NCBI GenBank assembly: GCA_009767595.1
Contig: VSDK01017381.1
Span: 224,331-288,330 of the forward strand
DNA length: 64,000 nucleotides
Reading direction: 5' to 3'
From: Symbiodinium kawagutii
Taxonomy: Eukaryota > Sar > Dinophyceae > Suessiales > Symbiodiniaceae
Made by a program: the position numbers and the translations under genes. How positions within the stretch are numbered: position 1 is the first letter of the stretch; each line of letters opens with the position of its first letter. The notes under the pieces were generated by a model. That model saw only the letters and a program-made list of their open reading frames with translations. It was not told the origin of the DNA and did not search any database. Below, piece after piece: positions 49,301 to 58,892 of this stretch.

Positions 49301-52300
49301 TTTGCAAGATCTCGTTTAGGGACAGGGAAAAAGAGCTTCAGGGATTTGCGTCATGAACGCACCACAGTGATTGAAAAACACATATGCCCAAAGAACTGCA
49401 TTGAAAACACTTATTCGCACCAACCCGCACCCACTCACGAAAATTAACAAGCAGTGCAGTGTTTGATCAATTGGGTTTTACATGCAGTTGCACCTAAGCC
49501 TTGATATCTTCAATTCAAGAATTCTTTTCCGAGCTTGTATAGGGGACGAGCGCTTTTTTTTCCAACTCTCACGTACTTTGGCCGTGCTGAAAACAATCAG
49601 AATCTCAAGCATTTGTGAAACATATTTGAGATTGGCACGGACATGCTGTATTTTATTGTTGTTGTTTCGGTTTGACGGATTTTTGCTCAGCTCATGCACC
49701 AGTGGGTGAATCAGGGCTCTCTTTTGAACCTGTACCTTGTCAGGAGACAGGGTAGGTATCATTTGAACATATTTGGCATTTGGCAGAGTATCTATGGTCA
49801 CAAAGTCAGACAGTCATTCCACCTGGTTCGCCATCATATGTCCAGTTGGACTCAGTCCTTTTGGATGTTGCAGATGCAAATCTTGCACGCTGTAAGGAAA
49901 GTGGTGTGCGTCCGCACCGAAGACATCAACATCTCCGGATCCTTGTATCGAAACAAGCTGAAGTATGCCAACTTCAGGAGGAAGCACATGAGACTAGGCT
50001 GCATTTCTGCATCCTTTGGCAACTTGCTCTTCTTGACATGCCTTTGTTTCAGATTTCGAGATGTCAATGATCTTCATGATCCGCTGCCGCCGAGGAACAC
50101 CAATCCTCGTCAGGGTCCTTTCCACTACCGCTCCCCAGCCAAGATCCTGTGGCGCACCATCCGCGGCATGGTCATGCACTCAGATTGATCCCCGTGTTTT
50201 TCAGCTGATCACAGTTGGGCTCACAGACTTGCTCTGACTTCATGTTGGTTGATCCATGTTGATCTCTAGCTGCTGATGTTTTGTTCCAAGCTGGTGCATC
50301 TGTCATTCTGTGGAGCCGGATTCATCGACTGACCAATCGACGTGAGGTTTCTCTACACTTCTGGAAGATGCCTCTGTTGATTCCTCTTTGGTGTTTTCAT
50401 GCCAATTCATCAAAAGAAATCATGAAGTCAGACATGATTCCCAACCCAATCACCCCAGCTCAATTGAACCTCCAGCTCAATTTCGTGACCATTTCTGTCC
50501 GTCTTTTTCTGGGGAGTCCAGTCATGACCATAGGCGGGGAGCCCCCCTGCACCGTGGCTCAGGTCCCTCACAAGACAGCCCGTGGAGCGGCTGCGTTGGA
50601 CAAGCCCTGGCCTCACATGCTGGAGATGTTTCAACAAACCATGGCAGACTGGGCCCCCAAACGTTGTAGGTTGGTCAACGAGCCATTTAACAGGCTAGTT
50701 AGTTGGATTTACCATAACTAATAGCTAACCTAGTTATAAAGATTATAGATAGACCACAGGCTACTTGGTCAGATTTACCACAACTAGTAGCTACCCTAGT
50801 TATAAAGATTCTAAACCAACTTAGATAAGTCTGGGGGCGCACCTTGCACTATCCAACAATGTATCATGTTCACCAGCCATCAAAGGCTGATGTTGAGGCT
50901 GGATTTGATTGGATTTGATATGGGTAATGCCAAGGGGTTCAGAGCCAGCAGCTCCTCCAGCACTCGCTCAGCAGTTCACTGGACCACCGTCCAAGGCTGA
51001 AGACCTTCGAGGGCATTCCTCATCCTTATGACCGCAAGAAACGTCGCTTGGAGCAGCTGTTGAGTCTGATGGGTCAGCGGCTGGGTCAGCTTATGGAATC
51101 CTCGGCCTTCCACTACACGGAAAAGGGGTGAACCTGTTGCAGCTTTTCCAAATTGGCAACAGTCCTGGTGGAAAGTCCCGTTGCATCAATTATACGAAAC
51201 AAGGGTTGCTTGATTGGAGGTTGAATAAGATCCAGACATCGAGGGCTAAAAAATGAATGTCTACATGGACAGGAACGCTTGCTTCCCCAAGTCTCGCCGA
51301 ATGCGTCTTCAAAGTTTGAGCACTTGGGGCCTTCCAAACCTCTTCATGAAGATATCCAAAGCGGCCCAGTTCCGAAACGCTTCATGAAGATAGTCCAAAC
51401 TTTTCTGCTGATCCCTTGGACCCTTGGACACTTTTTGGATGATCCTGGCCGCCTAGCTGAGGCATGGTGGCTGGATCCTCAGCATCGCAGATGGTGCTGC
51501 ACGGTCTCATGAGGGGCTGGTGAAACTGTTGGGCTTAGAGTCTCAATGATTCGACGAATGAGTCTTGGTTGTCCGACTCGAAATGCTGTCACGCACGAGG
51601 AATATCAACTTGCAACTGGTGAAAGCCGTTTACTGAAGATTAACCACATTCATTTAATGACTGCTAGGATGGTTGTGACTATGAACCATATTGGCTATCT
51701 TATGTTCAATCATTATCACAATGGTAGCCACAGTCATAATGACATTAGCAATTATCGTCAGCCCTTATCATACCATTATAACACATATCAAAAAGGAATT
51801 AATCTTTTTCAATCATTCGCGACCGATGCCATCAACCATCATTTTTATCAATAATTAGGCATGATTAATGAACCATTACGACAATTTTGGAAAAATCATC
51901 ATTGTTTCTAAAGATTGTCCATGTTCTCACTAGTAGCTTAGCACTTACAATGATATTAATCAGTCATTATCAATAGCCATGATTAATGAGTCATTGTGGT
52001 CATTATTCATCATACTATGTTCATCATCATTAGCCGCAACTATCAAGAAGCATCATTGATCATCCACTTAGCCACCAGTCCAATTCTTAACTATTATTTA
52101 TCATCATTGGCCACCATCAACCACCATGAAGCCCCACTAACCATTGGTTAGCCATCGAACAGCCATCATTGACCATCAGGTAGTCACTATGAACCATTTC
52201 AGCTATTCATTCACCACTATTAACATTTATATTCACCAGAACAAATCACGATCAAATAGCCCTTCATCAACCACTATGAAAATCTATTAACACCATCTTG

Positions 52301-55300
52301 GCCATTCATTAACCATTATGTAACATTATCAACCATGAAACCACAAAACAGACCACCAAATATCGGTTCATCAACCGCTATTAGCCCATAATTTCACCCG
52401 TGAAATCGCCCTGAAATCATCCAATCACCAGAAAAATCGCATAAAATCAACCAACCACCATACAAAATGCCATAAGATCAGCCAATCACCACCATCAGAT
52501 CACATCAAAACCTCCATTTTTCCCCGCTTGGGAGCTGCGGCGTTACCAGGTGCCTTCGTGCCTGAAGGTGCTGCGCCTGCGCCCTGAGCGCCGCTTCTGC
52601 CGCCTGGGCGACCTCTCCAAGGAGGCGCGCTGCCAGCGGCGCCGCGGGGCCGGGGATGGCACCAGTCGGTCCGGCGGCACCTTGGAGATGGTGAAAGGGT
52701 TAACCAAGGGGATGATGACCTGCCTGTGGTTGAACCGGGTGACCTGCTGTGGTTAAACAGGGTGACCTATTGTGTTTGGAACAGGGTGACCTATTGTGGT
52801 TGAACTGGGTGATCTATTATGGTTAGACTTGGTGACGCAGCACTATGGTCCAGGGTAAAGCTACTATGGTTTTGCGGCTTTGCGGCAACAGGAGACTATC
52901 TCCTAGGTTATACAGGAGGATCATGACAAGGTTAATCCCCATCTATGGTGAAAGGATCGCCATCTCATAATCCCCATCTAGGGTTAAACCTGCCGTACAA
53001 TGAGATGGTTAGACAGGACATGGGGATTATGACCTGCCTATTGTGGTTGAACAGGGTGACCTCTTGTGGTCGAACAGGGTGACCTCTTGTGGTGAAAGAC
53101 CTATTTGTTGAACAGGCTAAACTGGTGGTTTCTATAGGCGGACGCAAAAATGGTTGGTTTGTTCCTATGAATGATGAGGGGGACAACTAAGGGGGTTGTG
53201 ACCTATGGTGATTGTGGTGAAAAAGGGTGAATTTCCGACTTAAAAATGATTTGAATTTTCGTAAGAAAAAAGGAGAACCAACTGAAACATAATTGAATTT
53301 CCGAAATTGTTTGGATCATTTTTGATCAATACCTGGGAAAAATGCAAAATTTTAACAAACCTCGAGAACATTCAGAAAAATTAGAGAAAAAATAAGAAAA
53401 CAATGAGAAAAACATGAGAAAAAACAATAAGAACACATGAGAAAAACATGAGAATCAACTCAAAAATCACTGAAAATGCAAAATTTCCAAAAAAACGTGA
53501 GAAAATTAAAAAAATCTGAAAAAATAAGAAAACACCGAGAAAATCATTGAATTTCACGAATTGTTTGTCTTATCTTATTTCTATTTGTTTGAATTTGCTA
53601 TTCACACTTTTTCATGTTTTTTTCCTAATTTTATGATTCCTTGATTTACAGTATGTGCCTGCTAATTGCAAACACAAGCCTATGGTGTTCGATCATGTTA
53701 AATCAGATATGATTGAATTGGTTCAACTGTCATGGTGATGGTGATTATCGCCCAGTAGGGCCGGAAAGGAGTTTTCACTCAAACTTGGGGACTGGGTCTA
53801 GCTTGGACCCTCGGACACCCACAACGTATAAGCCAAGGTTTGTTTATGTGCCCAAATGTTGGGTGACTACGTCTAGGTCGATTTTTAAGATTGAGAAACC
53901 ACTGTAAGGTGATATGAGCATAGTTTTCTGTTTCGATTATATTTGATTGGATTGAGCCGCTTGCTTCATCGACGGCTTCAAACACTTGGGCTTTGGGTAC
54001 ACATTTTAAGACCATCAATTGTCAGTAGCTTAGTTAGCTTAGCAAATCTATTCACGACCAGATGATCCTCTTACTCATCATGAACCGGTATTGTTGCTGC
54101 GTATCATTTTTACCCGCGTAAGTGTACAAGTCAATTTCAATCACTTTGATTGTTGAGGTTATAGCTATTGCTCCCATGAACGACAGTAATGATTCCATAC
54201 AGTTATTGATATATCGTAGGATACTGTTGTTGTGGCATAGTCATTGGTTGCCATCGTCTTTACCAACTGCATTTCACATCATCACGCACTTGACATAGAT
54301 CCAACTGGGTGCCGAACACTGGCTGCATCACCCTTGGTTGCTGCCGGGCTTTGTTACAAGCTAGTTGAAATCCAACAATTCGTCAGCAAAAACGATTCTC
54401 CTGTTGGCATCGTTGCCTAATTATTGTTCTGTGTTTAGACATCAACTAATGGTAGATCCTAATCAATGGGTTGGACTTGAATTCATGGTTCTTCAGATGA
54501 ATCCACATTTCATCTAACAAAACCAACAGCAGGTTCACAACCAACTGGTGGATAACGATAGGATAAGTTTAGCCATTGTCCTTGATGGCAGATCTCAATC
54601 TAATCAACAAATCCATCAATTGATGGTTAATGATGGGTAAGCTGAGCCATTAGCCATTAATTGATGGTTGATTTGGTGAAACTCCCTCCAAACTCAATTG
54701 AAAAACTTAGCCATTAGCCACTAGCGAAAGTCCATAAGCAATTGAAAAGAATCATTAGCAATTAACTTTAGCATTAGCCATTAGCCATTGTTTCAATTAA
54801 CCATTAGCAATTGAAAAATCTTAGCCAGTAATGAATTGATGGTTAATGATGGGGTAAGCTGAGCCATTAGCCATTAATTGATGGTTGATTTGGTGAAACT
54901 CCCTCCAAACTCAATTGAACAACTTAGCCATTAGCCATTAGCTAAAGTCCATAAGCAATTGAAAAGAATCATTCGCAATTAACTTTAGCATTAGCCATTG
55001 TTTCAATTAACCATTAGCAATTGAAAAATCTTAGCCAGTAATGAACTGATGGTTAATGATGGGGTAAGCTGAGCCATTAGCCATTAATTGATGGTTGATT
55101 TGGTGAAACTCCCTCCAAACTCAATTGAACAACTTAGCCATTAGCCATTAGCTAAAGTCCATAAGCAATTGAAAAGAATCATTCGCAATTAACTTTAGCA
55201 TTAGCCATTGTTTCAATTAACCATTAGCAATTGAAAAATCTTAGCCAGTAATGAACTGATGGTTAATGATGGGGTAAGCTGAGCCATTAGCCATTAATTG

Positions 55301-57133
55301 ATGGTTGATTTGGTGAAACTCCCTCCAAACTCAATTGAACAACTTAGCCATTAGCCATTAGCTAAAGTCCATAAGCAATTGAAAAGAATCATTCGCAATT
55401 AACTTTAGCATTAGCCATTGTTTCAATTAACCATTAGCAATTGAAAANNNNNNNNNNNNNNNNNNNNNNNNNNNNNNNNNNNNNNNNNNNNNNNNNNNNN
55501 NNNNNNNNNNNNNNNNNNNNNNNNNNNNNNNNNNNNNNNNNNNNNNNNNNNNNNNNNNNNNNNNNNNNNNNNNNNNNNNNNNNNNNNNNNNNNNNNNNNN
55601 NNNNNNNNNNNNNNNNNNNNNNNNNNNNNNNNNNNNNNNNNNNNNNNNNNNNNNNNNNNNNNNNNNNNNNNNNNNNNNNNNNNNNNNNNNNNNNNNNNNN
55701 ATTTAACCATAAGCAATTGAAAAATCTTAGCCAGTAATGAATTGATGGTTAATGATGGGGTAAGCTGAGCCATTAGCCATTAATTGATGGTTAATTTGGT
55801 GAAACTCCCTCCAAACTCAATTGAACAACTTAGCCATTAGCCATTAGCTAAAGTCCATAAGCAATTGAAAAGAATCATTCGCAATTAACTTTAGCATTAG
55901 CCATTGTTTCAATTAACCATTAGCAATTGAAAAATCTTAGCCAGTAATGAATTGATGGTTAATGATGGGGTAAGCTGAGCCATTAGCCATTAACTGATGG
56001 TTAATTTGGTGAAACTGGCGATTGAAACCTCTCATCCAAAGTCCATCCGCTGCCTCCAGGTGGGTTGGAAGCACGGCGCTCTCATCGAGCGCCTCGAGTC
56101 GCAGCGAAAGGCCTTCCGCAGTGCGGGGAAGCCGGACATGGACCGCCGGTGAAGAGTGCGCGAGGGGTGCTTGGGTTTGTTGGGGTGGTTGGCTGATTGG
56201 TTTGTTGGGGTGGTTGGCTGATTGGTTTGTTGGGGTGGTTGGCTGATTGGTTGGTTGGGGTAGTTGGTTGGTTGGTGAATATCCATGACTCACCAGCATG
56301 ATTGGTCATCATTCACCACTATTTCAAGGCCTACCCCGGCAGTTGCTTCACGACCAGCAGTTAGTTTTGGGTCCACCGGGCCCAGCCACTTGCGTTTGTT
56401 TTTTTTCGAATGCAGCTTCCACCGTAGAAATTCCTTGCTTGGAACGAGCTCGAACTAAATGGGTGTTTCTCAAAATGGGGGTACCCCTAAATCATCCAAT
56501 GCGCTTTACATATAGCAATTCATAATGAGCATCAATAAACCGTCCATTTTTTGGGTCCCCTATTTTGAGAAACCTCCAAATCAAGCTCGCAGTTTAGTTT
56601 GTGCCTGTGGCACATGTCACAGGTCAAGAGCGAAGCCTTCTACAAGAAGAAGACTGCCAGCTTGCGGGCAAAGACTGAGGCCGTTGTGAGTGGGTGTTGA
56701 TCTCCGGCCGCCCACTGGGGTTACCTGTTTTGACCATACCCAAGTTTTCACCATGCAGCGCATTATTAACCACCACTGGTGAGTATTGGCCACTTTTCAT
56801 GCCATTCTTGTTGGCCAACCATCATTGACTCTTGGATAACTACCAACGATTTTCATCATGATGGTTGGCCAACAAGAATCATTAATGATGGATCATTCAT
56901 ATCATGATCATTAATAAACCAACCATCATTATTAAACCATCATGAAGCCAACCATCATTATTAAACCATCATGATAACCATCATCATGATGATTTAAATC
57001 ATATATTAACCAATAAACCATCATTCATCACCATGAATCATCCAGCATTGGCCATTTTCACAGCCATGGCAAGGCCAAGAAGGCCGTGAAGCTGTCGGCA
57101 GATGAGATGAAGGTCGGCCGCGTCGACGAGTGA
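19077..57133 (+). CDS. RPL13A: 60S ribosomal protein L13a (uL13), copy 2, split by a 29-kb intron
   Basis: Exons: 19077-19094, 19343-19376, 20742-20781, 49897-49989, 50095-50170, 50563-50603, 50996-51042, 51462-51469, 52550-52624, 56060-56110, 56623-56685, 57074-57133. They total 606 nt, one open frame of 201 aa, with exon sizes identical to copy 1 except the last. Donors in order: GC, GT, GT, GA, GT, GC, GT, GC, GC, GC, GT. The C-terminus differs: after SADEMKV it reads GRVDE and stops, against LESAGYA in copy 1. Intron 3 (20782-49896) contains a large multi-gene block; intron 9 contains a 210-bp satellite and an assembly gap. Whether so long an intron is spliced is unknown. The gene could be a functional paralogue, or its 5' exons could now be separated from the rest. 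Confidence 0.85.
19509..19612. mobile_element. Small inverted-repeat element in RPL13A-2 intron 2
   Basis: GGGTGTTTCTCAAAATTGGG at the left and CCCTATTTTAAGAAACCACC at the right, with AAATCATCCAATATTAATCA inside. About 104 bp; a good copy. Confidence 0.7.
21498..28747 (+). CDS. Gene A: multi-exon transposase-like protein
   Basis: Exon-like blocks in order: 21498 to about 22030 (with [19 protein letters not shown]), about 22143-22320, 22421 to about 22745, 22830-23941, about 25080-25480, about 25990-26390, about 26527-26860, about 26870-27465, about 27752-28158, about 28238-28370, and 28685-28747 (ends [10 protein letters not shown], stop). Motifs: SSDSSPQGT in block 2 and FCSDFGTES in block 3 look like the first two acidic sites of an RNase H-like (DDE) fold. 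Block 4 has [39 protein letters not shown] and [14 protein letters not shown]. From memory these match an abundant uncharacterised protein family of dinoflagellate genomes; no search was done. A later block has the Cys/His cluster [14 protein letters not shown]. Joining all blocks into one gene is inference, and several boundaries, including a frame change near 26.86 kb, are unresolved. Confidence 0.5.
25498..25680. repeat. (GGGAT)n followed by AT-rich simple repeats
   Basis: Five GATGG units at 25498-25525, then a TATATA/TTTATT-rich run at about 25551-25680 inside a gene A intron. Confidence 0.9.
28991..29059. repeat. (CAT)n trinucleotide repeat
   Basis: More than 20 CAT/ATC units with one CAC interruption, between genes A and B. 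The poly-His or poly-Asp ORFs across it are artefacts. Confidence 0.95.
29404..34108 (+). CDS. Gene B: eukaryotic C5 DNA methyltransferase with PIP-box-like motif
   Basis: An 8-exon model keeps frame throughout: 29404-29616, 29961-30633, 30883-31213, 31636-32473, 32688-32774, 33154-33345, 33481-33593, 33997-34108. It totals 2559 nt, 852 aa; donors are GT or GC. The N-terminus (exons 1-2) is Lys/Ala/Pro-rich, with MKRPSG and [13 protein letters not shown] runs and QGTMSQFF, an exact PCNA-interacting PIP-box pattern. Exon 3 holds motif [19 protein letters not shown], and ACDIDPVCQ. Exon 4 has a long charged insert, then [11 protein letters not shown] (motif IV position, GSVC replacing PPC), LRECTRQF (motif VI position) and [10 protein letters not shown] (motif VIII). 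Exon 7 has [11 protein letters not shown] and exon 8 [17 protein letters not shown] (motif X). Divergent DNMTs carried by transposable elements are known in dinoflagellates. Activity is plausible but unproven because several motifs deviate. Confidence 0.72.
31309..31353. repeat. (GATT)n microsatellite
   Basis: About eleven GATT units within the intron between exons 3 and 4 of gene B. Confidence 0.95.
34109..35285. other. Spacer after gene B, no supported gene
   Basis: Mostly AT-rich DNA, including a run of degenerate TCATATTA/CATATCAT words (about 34560-34790). The repeat cores of the palindromic minisatellite begin near its end. Confidence 0.4.
35286..36069. repeat. Palindromic minisatellite (GTTGTCTCCAGAGACAAC cores)
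   Basis: Each unit starts with a near-perfect hairpin, GTTGTCTC-CA-GAGACAAC. One to four copies of an 11-mer (CAGAGACAACT) follow, then a spacer ending GAGCATAACTTGCACGGC. Regular units begin at 35610, 35691, 35750, 35820, 35890, 35950 and 36030. Spacings of 59, 70 and 81 bp differ by one 11-mer each. Three earlier, looser cores lie at about 35293, 35421 and 35533. The array separates genes B and C. Confidence 0.92.
36188..48582 (+). CDS. Gene C: large multi-exon protein, unknown
   Basis: Not recognised. Exon 1 is 36188-36396 (ends FEKYLE plus AG) and exon 2 starts at 37221, giving [20 protein letters not shown] across a GT-AG intron. Further + strand exon-like blocks: about 38340-38430, 39069-39262, 39728-39890, 40410-40955, 41130-41325, 41520-41620, 41990-42230, 42510-42935, 43393-43620, 44300-44520, 45330-45460, 45663-45890, 46320-46480, 46630-46865, 47215-47345 and 47545-48582. 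Features are Cys pairs ([20 protein letters not shown]), the segment [20 protein letters not shown] near 46.8 kb, and a final 340-residue tail rich in Glu, Lys and Ala ending [13 protein letters not shown]. From memory, similar Cys-pair and VPAG segments occur in repeated dinoflagellate proteins. It may be two adjacent genes; most boundaries are unresolved. Confidence 0.4.
36408..36655. repeat. Telomere-like 47-bp tandem repeat
   Basis: Five near-identical 47-bp units, each with CCTAAACCCTAAACCCTAAA followed by CTTTCAGCTTTACATAAACTC and GAAT (last part abbreviated). CCCTAAA is the complement of TTTAGGG, the plant-type telomere repeat reported for dinoflagellates. Degenerate CCCTAAA words continue to about 36960. 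The array lies in intron 1 of gene C. Confidence 0.9.
47095..47152. repeat. CATA/GATA microsatellite
   Basis: Short run of CATA and GATA tetramers in gene C, of the same type as the large array at 7 kb. Confidence 0.9.
48583..49896. other. Right flank of the nested element and end of RPL13A-2 intron 3
   Basis: Contains an AT run (48695-48722), the candidate right inverted repeat (about 49402-49458), and then intron sequence ending TGTAAG before exon 4. No gene is supported. Confidence 0.4.
49990..50094 (+). other. RPL13A-2 intron 4, GA-AG, 105 bp
   Basis: Same length as intron 4 of copy 1 with no indels and about 13 substitutions by eye. The first 33 bases are identical. It is open in the coding frame. 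Other introns of the two copies do not align. Confidence 0.7.
51462..51469 (+). other. RPL13A: 8-nt micro-exon (exon 8) of RPL13A copy 2
   Basis: GCATGGTG flanked by CTGAG on the left and GC on the right. Joined to exon 7 (ends AAGAAAC) it gives R-M-V, then exon 9 starts V-P-S. It corresponds to 13669-13676 in copy 1. Confidence 0.75.
51640..52500. repeat. Degenerate CATTAACCAT/ATCATCA-rich intron DNA
   Basis: RPL13A-2 intron 8 is filled with imperfect repeats of words such as ACCATCATTG and CATTAACCAT. Similar DNA occurs at 15590-15660, 17910-18000 and 56820-57040 in other RPL13A introns. No gene. Confidence 0.6.
54600..56015. repeat. 210-bp satellite array in RPL13A-2 intron 9
   Basis: The word GATGGTTAATGATGGGGTAA recurs at about 54838, 55048, 55258, 55744 and 55954, with a first variant near 54621. 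Units flanking the gap are 210 bp apart and nearly identical. Each holds smaller TTAGCCATTAGCCATTA and CAATTGAAAA sub-words, so the unit itself grew from shorter repeats. Confidence 0.95.
55448..55700. other. Assembly gap (253 Ns)
   Basis: A run of N inside the 210-bp satellite. The unit phase across it is off by 66 bp relative to multiples of 210, so the gap length is probably not real. Confidence 0.99.
56461..56578. mobile_element. Small inverted-repeat element in RPL13A-2 intron 10
   Basis: GGGTGTTTCTCAAAATGGGG left, CCCTATTTTGAGAAACCTCC right, with AAATCATCCAA and AATAAACCGTCCATTTTTTG inside. It is about 118 bp, slightly longer than other copies. Confidence 0.7.
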
Positions 57134-58892
57134 GAGCTGTGGGTATCCCATAGACCGTTGATTTATAGCTGATTGGTTCTGGTTCGGGGATAATGATGGA
57201 TCCTAGCAGGGGATATGCCAATAATGATGGATCAATCCTAGCAGGGGATATGCCAACTATCTGGGGATGGATAAATGTAGTTTGGTTAATGGCTCTTACG
57301 TCGAAACAACCAACAACAGTTATAGAAGTTTAGCCCAGAAGCAGGATCCCAACGCCGTGACCTCCCAGTTTGGATGGGGACAGTTGGGTGGATACCCCAG
57401 TGTGGTTGCCCGCACAGGTCATAAGCGCATGTTTGATGTATGGCAATGCATCCCAGAGGCTTGGGTATTGGCTCAAGAATCACCAACCAATAACAATAAG
57501 ATAACGTGACTTGCAGTAGTTTGACCATCACTAGGGAATACCATAAAAATACAATTGAATGCCATAAGATCTAGGCAATACCAAAAACCACCATTAAAAA
57601 CCATAGTAGAATCAGTATGATAATACAAGAACATACCGACCGCACCATCGCTATCCACCACTTATATCTGAGGAATCAGTGTTGATCAGCTCCCCTGCTA
57701 GCACCTCTGACGACGTAACAATGATTTTCAAGAGGATATCCAATGAAACTTGGGGCTGGTACTCGTAGGAACTCACCTATATGCTGAAGTCATGTATGTA
57801 TATGTATATATAAATATATCATTGTTTTATATGTACACAATATATATGTATATATATATATATCTATACAAATATATTTAGATATACATGAATAAGTATA
57901 TATATATATATTTAAATATAAATAAGTATAAATGAACAAGTATATATATATATATGTATGAGTTATATATATATATATATATGTTCTGGGGGTGGGATTT
58001 GGGACAAGGTGTGCCCTTCAGGGTGCACTTGGACTCCATGGCCGCTGGCAGGTCTTGGAGTCAGCAGGGTATGCCTGAGCGACATGAGAATCGCATGCGA
58101 TGGATCGAGCCGACGGAAAAGATCGCCGTTGGGATCGCTTGGATATCGCTTGGGATCGGTTGGGATCCGGGATCAGCAGAGTGATGTAGATCGCAGTGGC
58201 ATTTGGGACAGGAATTTTGGAGAACGGGTGGATCAGGCGGTCTGCAAGCTTCGATTTGGTTCACTGGGAAAGATCTACAGAATCTGTGTTGGAGGCTGGT
58301 TAGGCCCTGATCTTGTTGTGTGCTTTTGCGTTTACCCCCTGCGCACCGTGGGCTGCAGAGAAGTGATCTTGGGCGCCGTGCAGGTTCAGATTTTGAAGTT
58401 TTCAGTCCCAAAAATTCTCATGCTTGGATCGGCTCAACCTGTGGTTGTGGTTTGGTTAAGGATGAATGTAGTTTTCATATGTTATCGCATTGGAGCATGA
58501 TGTGCCAGGGCCGTAGGACCTTTGATGAAGCTGTTGCAGATGGTTTGTGTGTAAGTAGGCCCTGGGCACAATGCAACTGTCACAGCCATTGGATTTTGGT
58601 TCTCTTAGCTACTCACTTAAATCAAGTTGGTAGAATTTTACCCGTAGGTCAGACCACCAGCGTTTACGAGTTTCATCATTTTGCAGCCATGAATGCCGTG
58701 ATCGGTTTTTATTCGTTTTCAACATAAACGACTTGACAATAGGACAACCACCACCAACAACAACAGCAACAACAACAACAAGAACAACATGAAGACCAAT
58801 AAGAACAACAGCAAGGTTATAGGGATGCCGAGTTGGGTGGATGGCAATGGTTGCGATATTTCAATGTAATTTTTCCAAAGAACTCAGGTGAC
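57134..58892. other. Flank after RPL13A-2, no supported gene
   Basis: Includes a TATA-rich tract (about 57785-57985) and a CAA/AAC-rich run (58740-58800). A 180-codon open frame across 57958-58500 starts in the TATA repeat and shows no family features, so I do not call it. Confidence 0.4.

Larger units (their letters stand above)
21298..49458 (+). mobile_element. Candidate 28-kb mobile element nested in RPL13A-2 intron 3
   Basis: The block between RPL13A-2 exons 3 and 4 carries three multi-exon genes on the + strand: A (transposase-like), B (cytosine methyltransferase) and C (large unknown). Copy 1 has only 1.1 kb in the same intron. Near the left edge, the bottom strand of about 21298-21362 reads GAAACACTTGTT, then CTCACGAAATTCAACAGC. 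Near the right edge, the top strand at about 49402-49458 reads GAAAACACTTATT, then CTCACGAAAATTAACAAGC. This is the orientation expected of terminal inverted repeats. The match is gapped and imperfect and no target-site duplication was found, so the edges are tentative. Alternatives are ordinary genes nested in an intron, or a misassembly. Confidence 0.5.

Noticed and set aside
57958-58500. 180-codon frame
   Set aside because: Begins inside a TATA repeat and shows no domain, exon boundary or recognisable composition.
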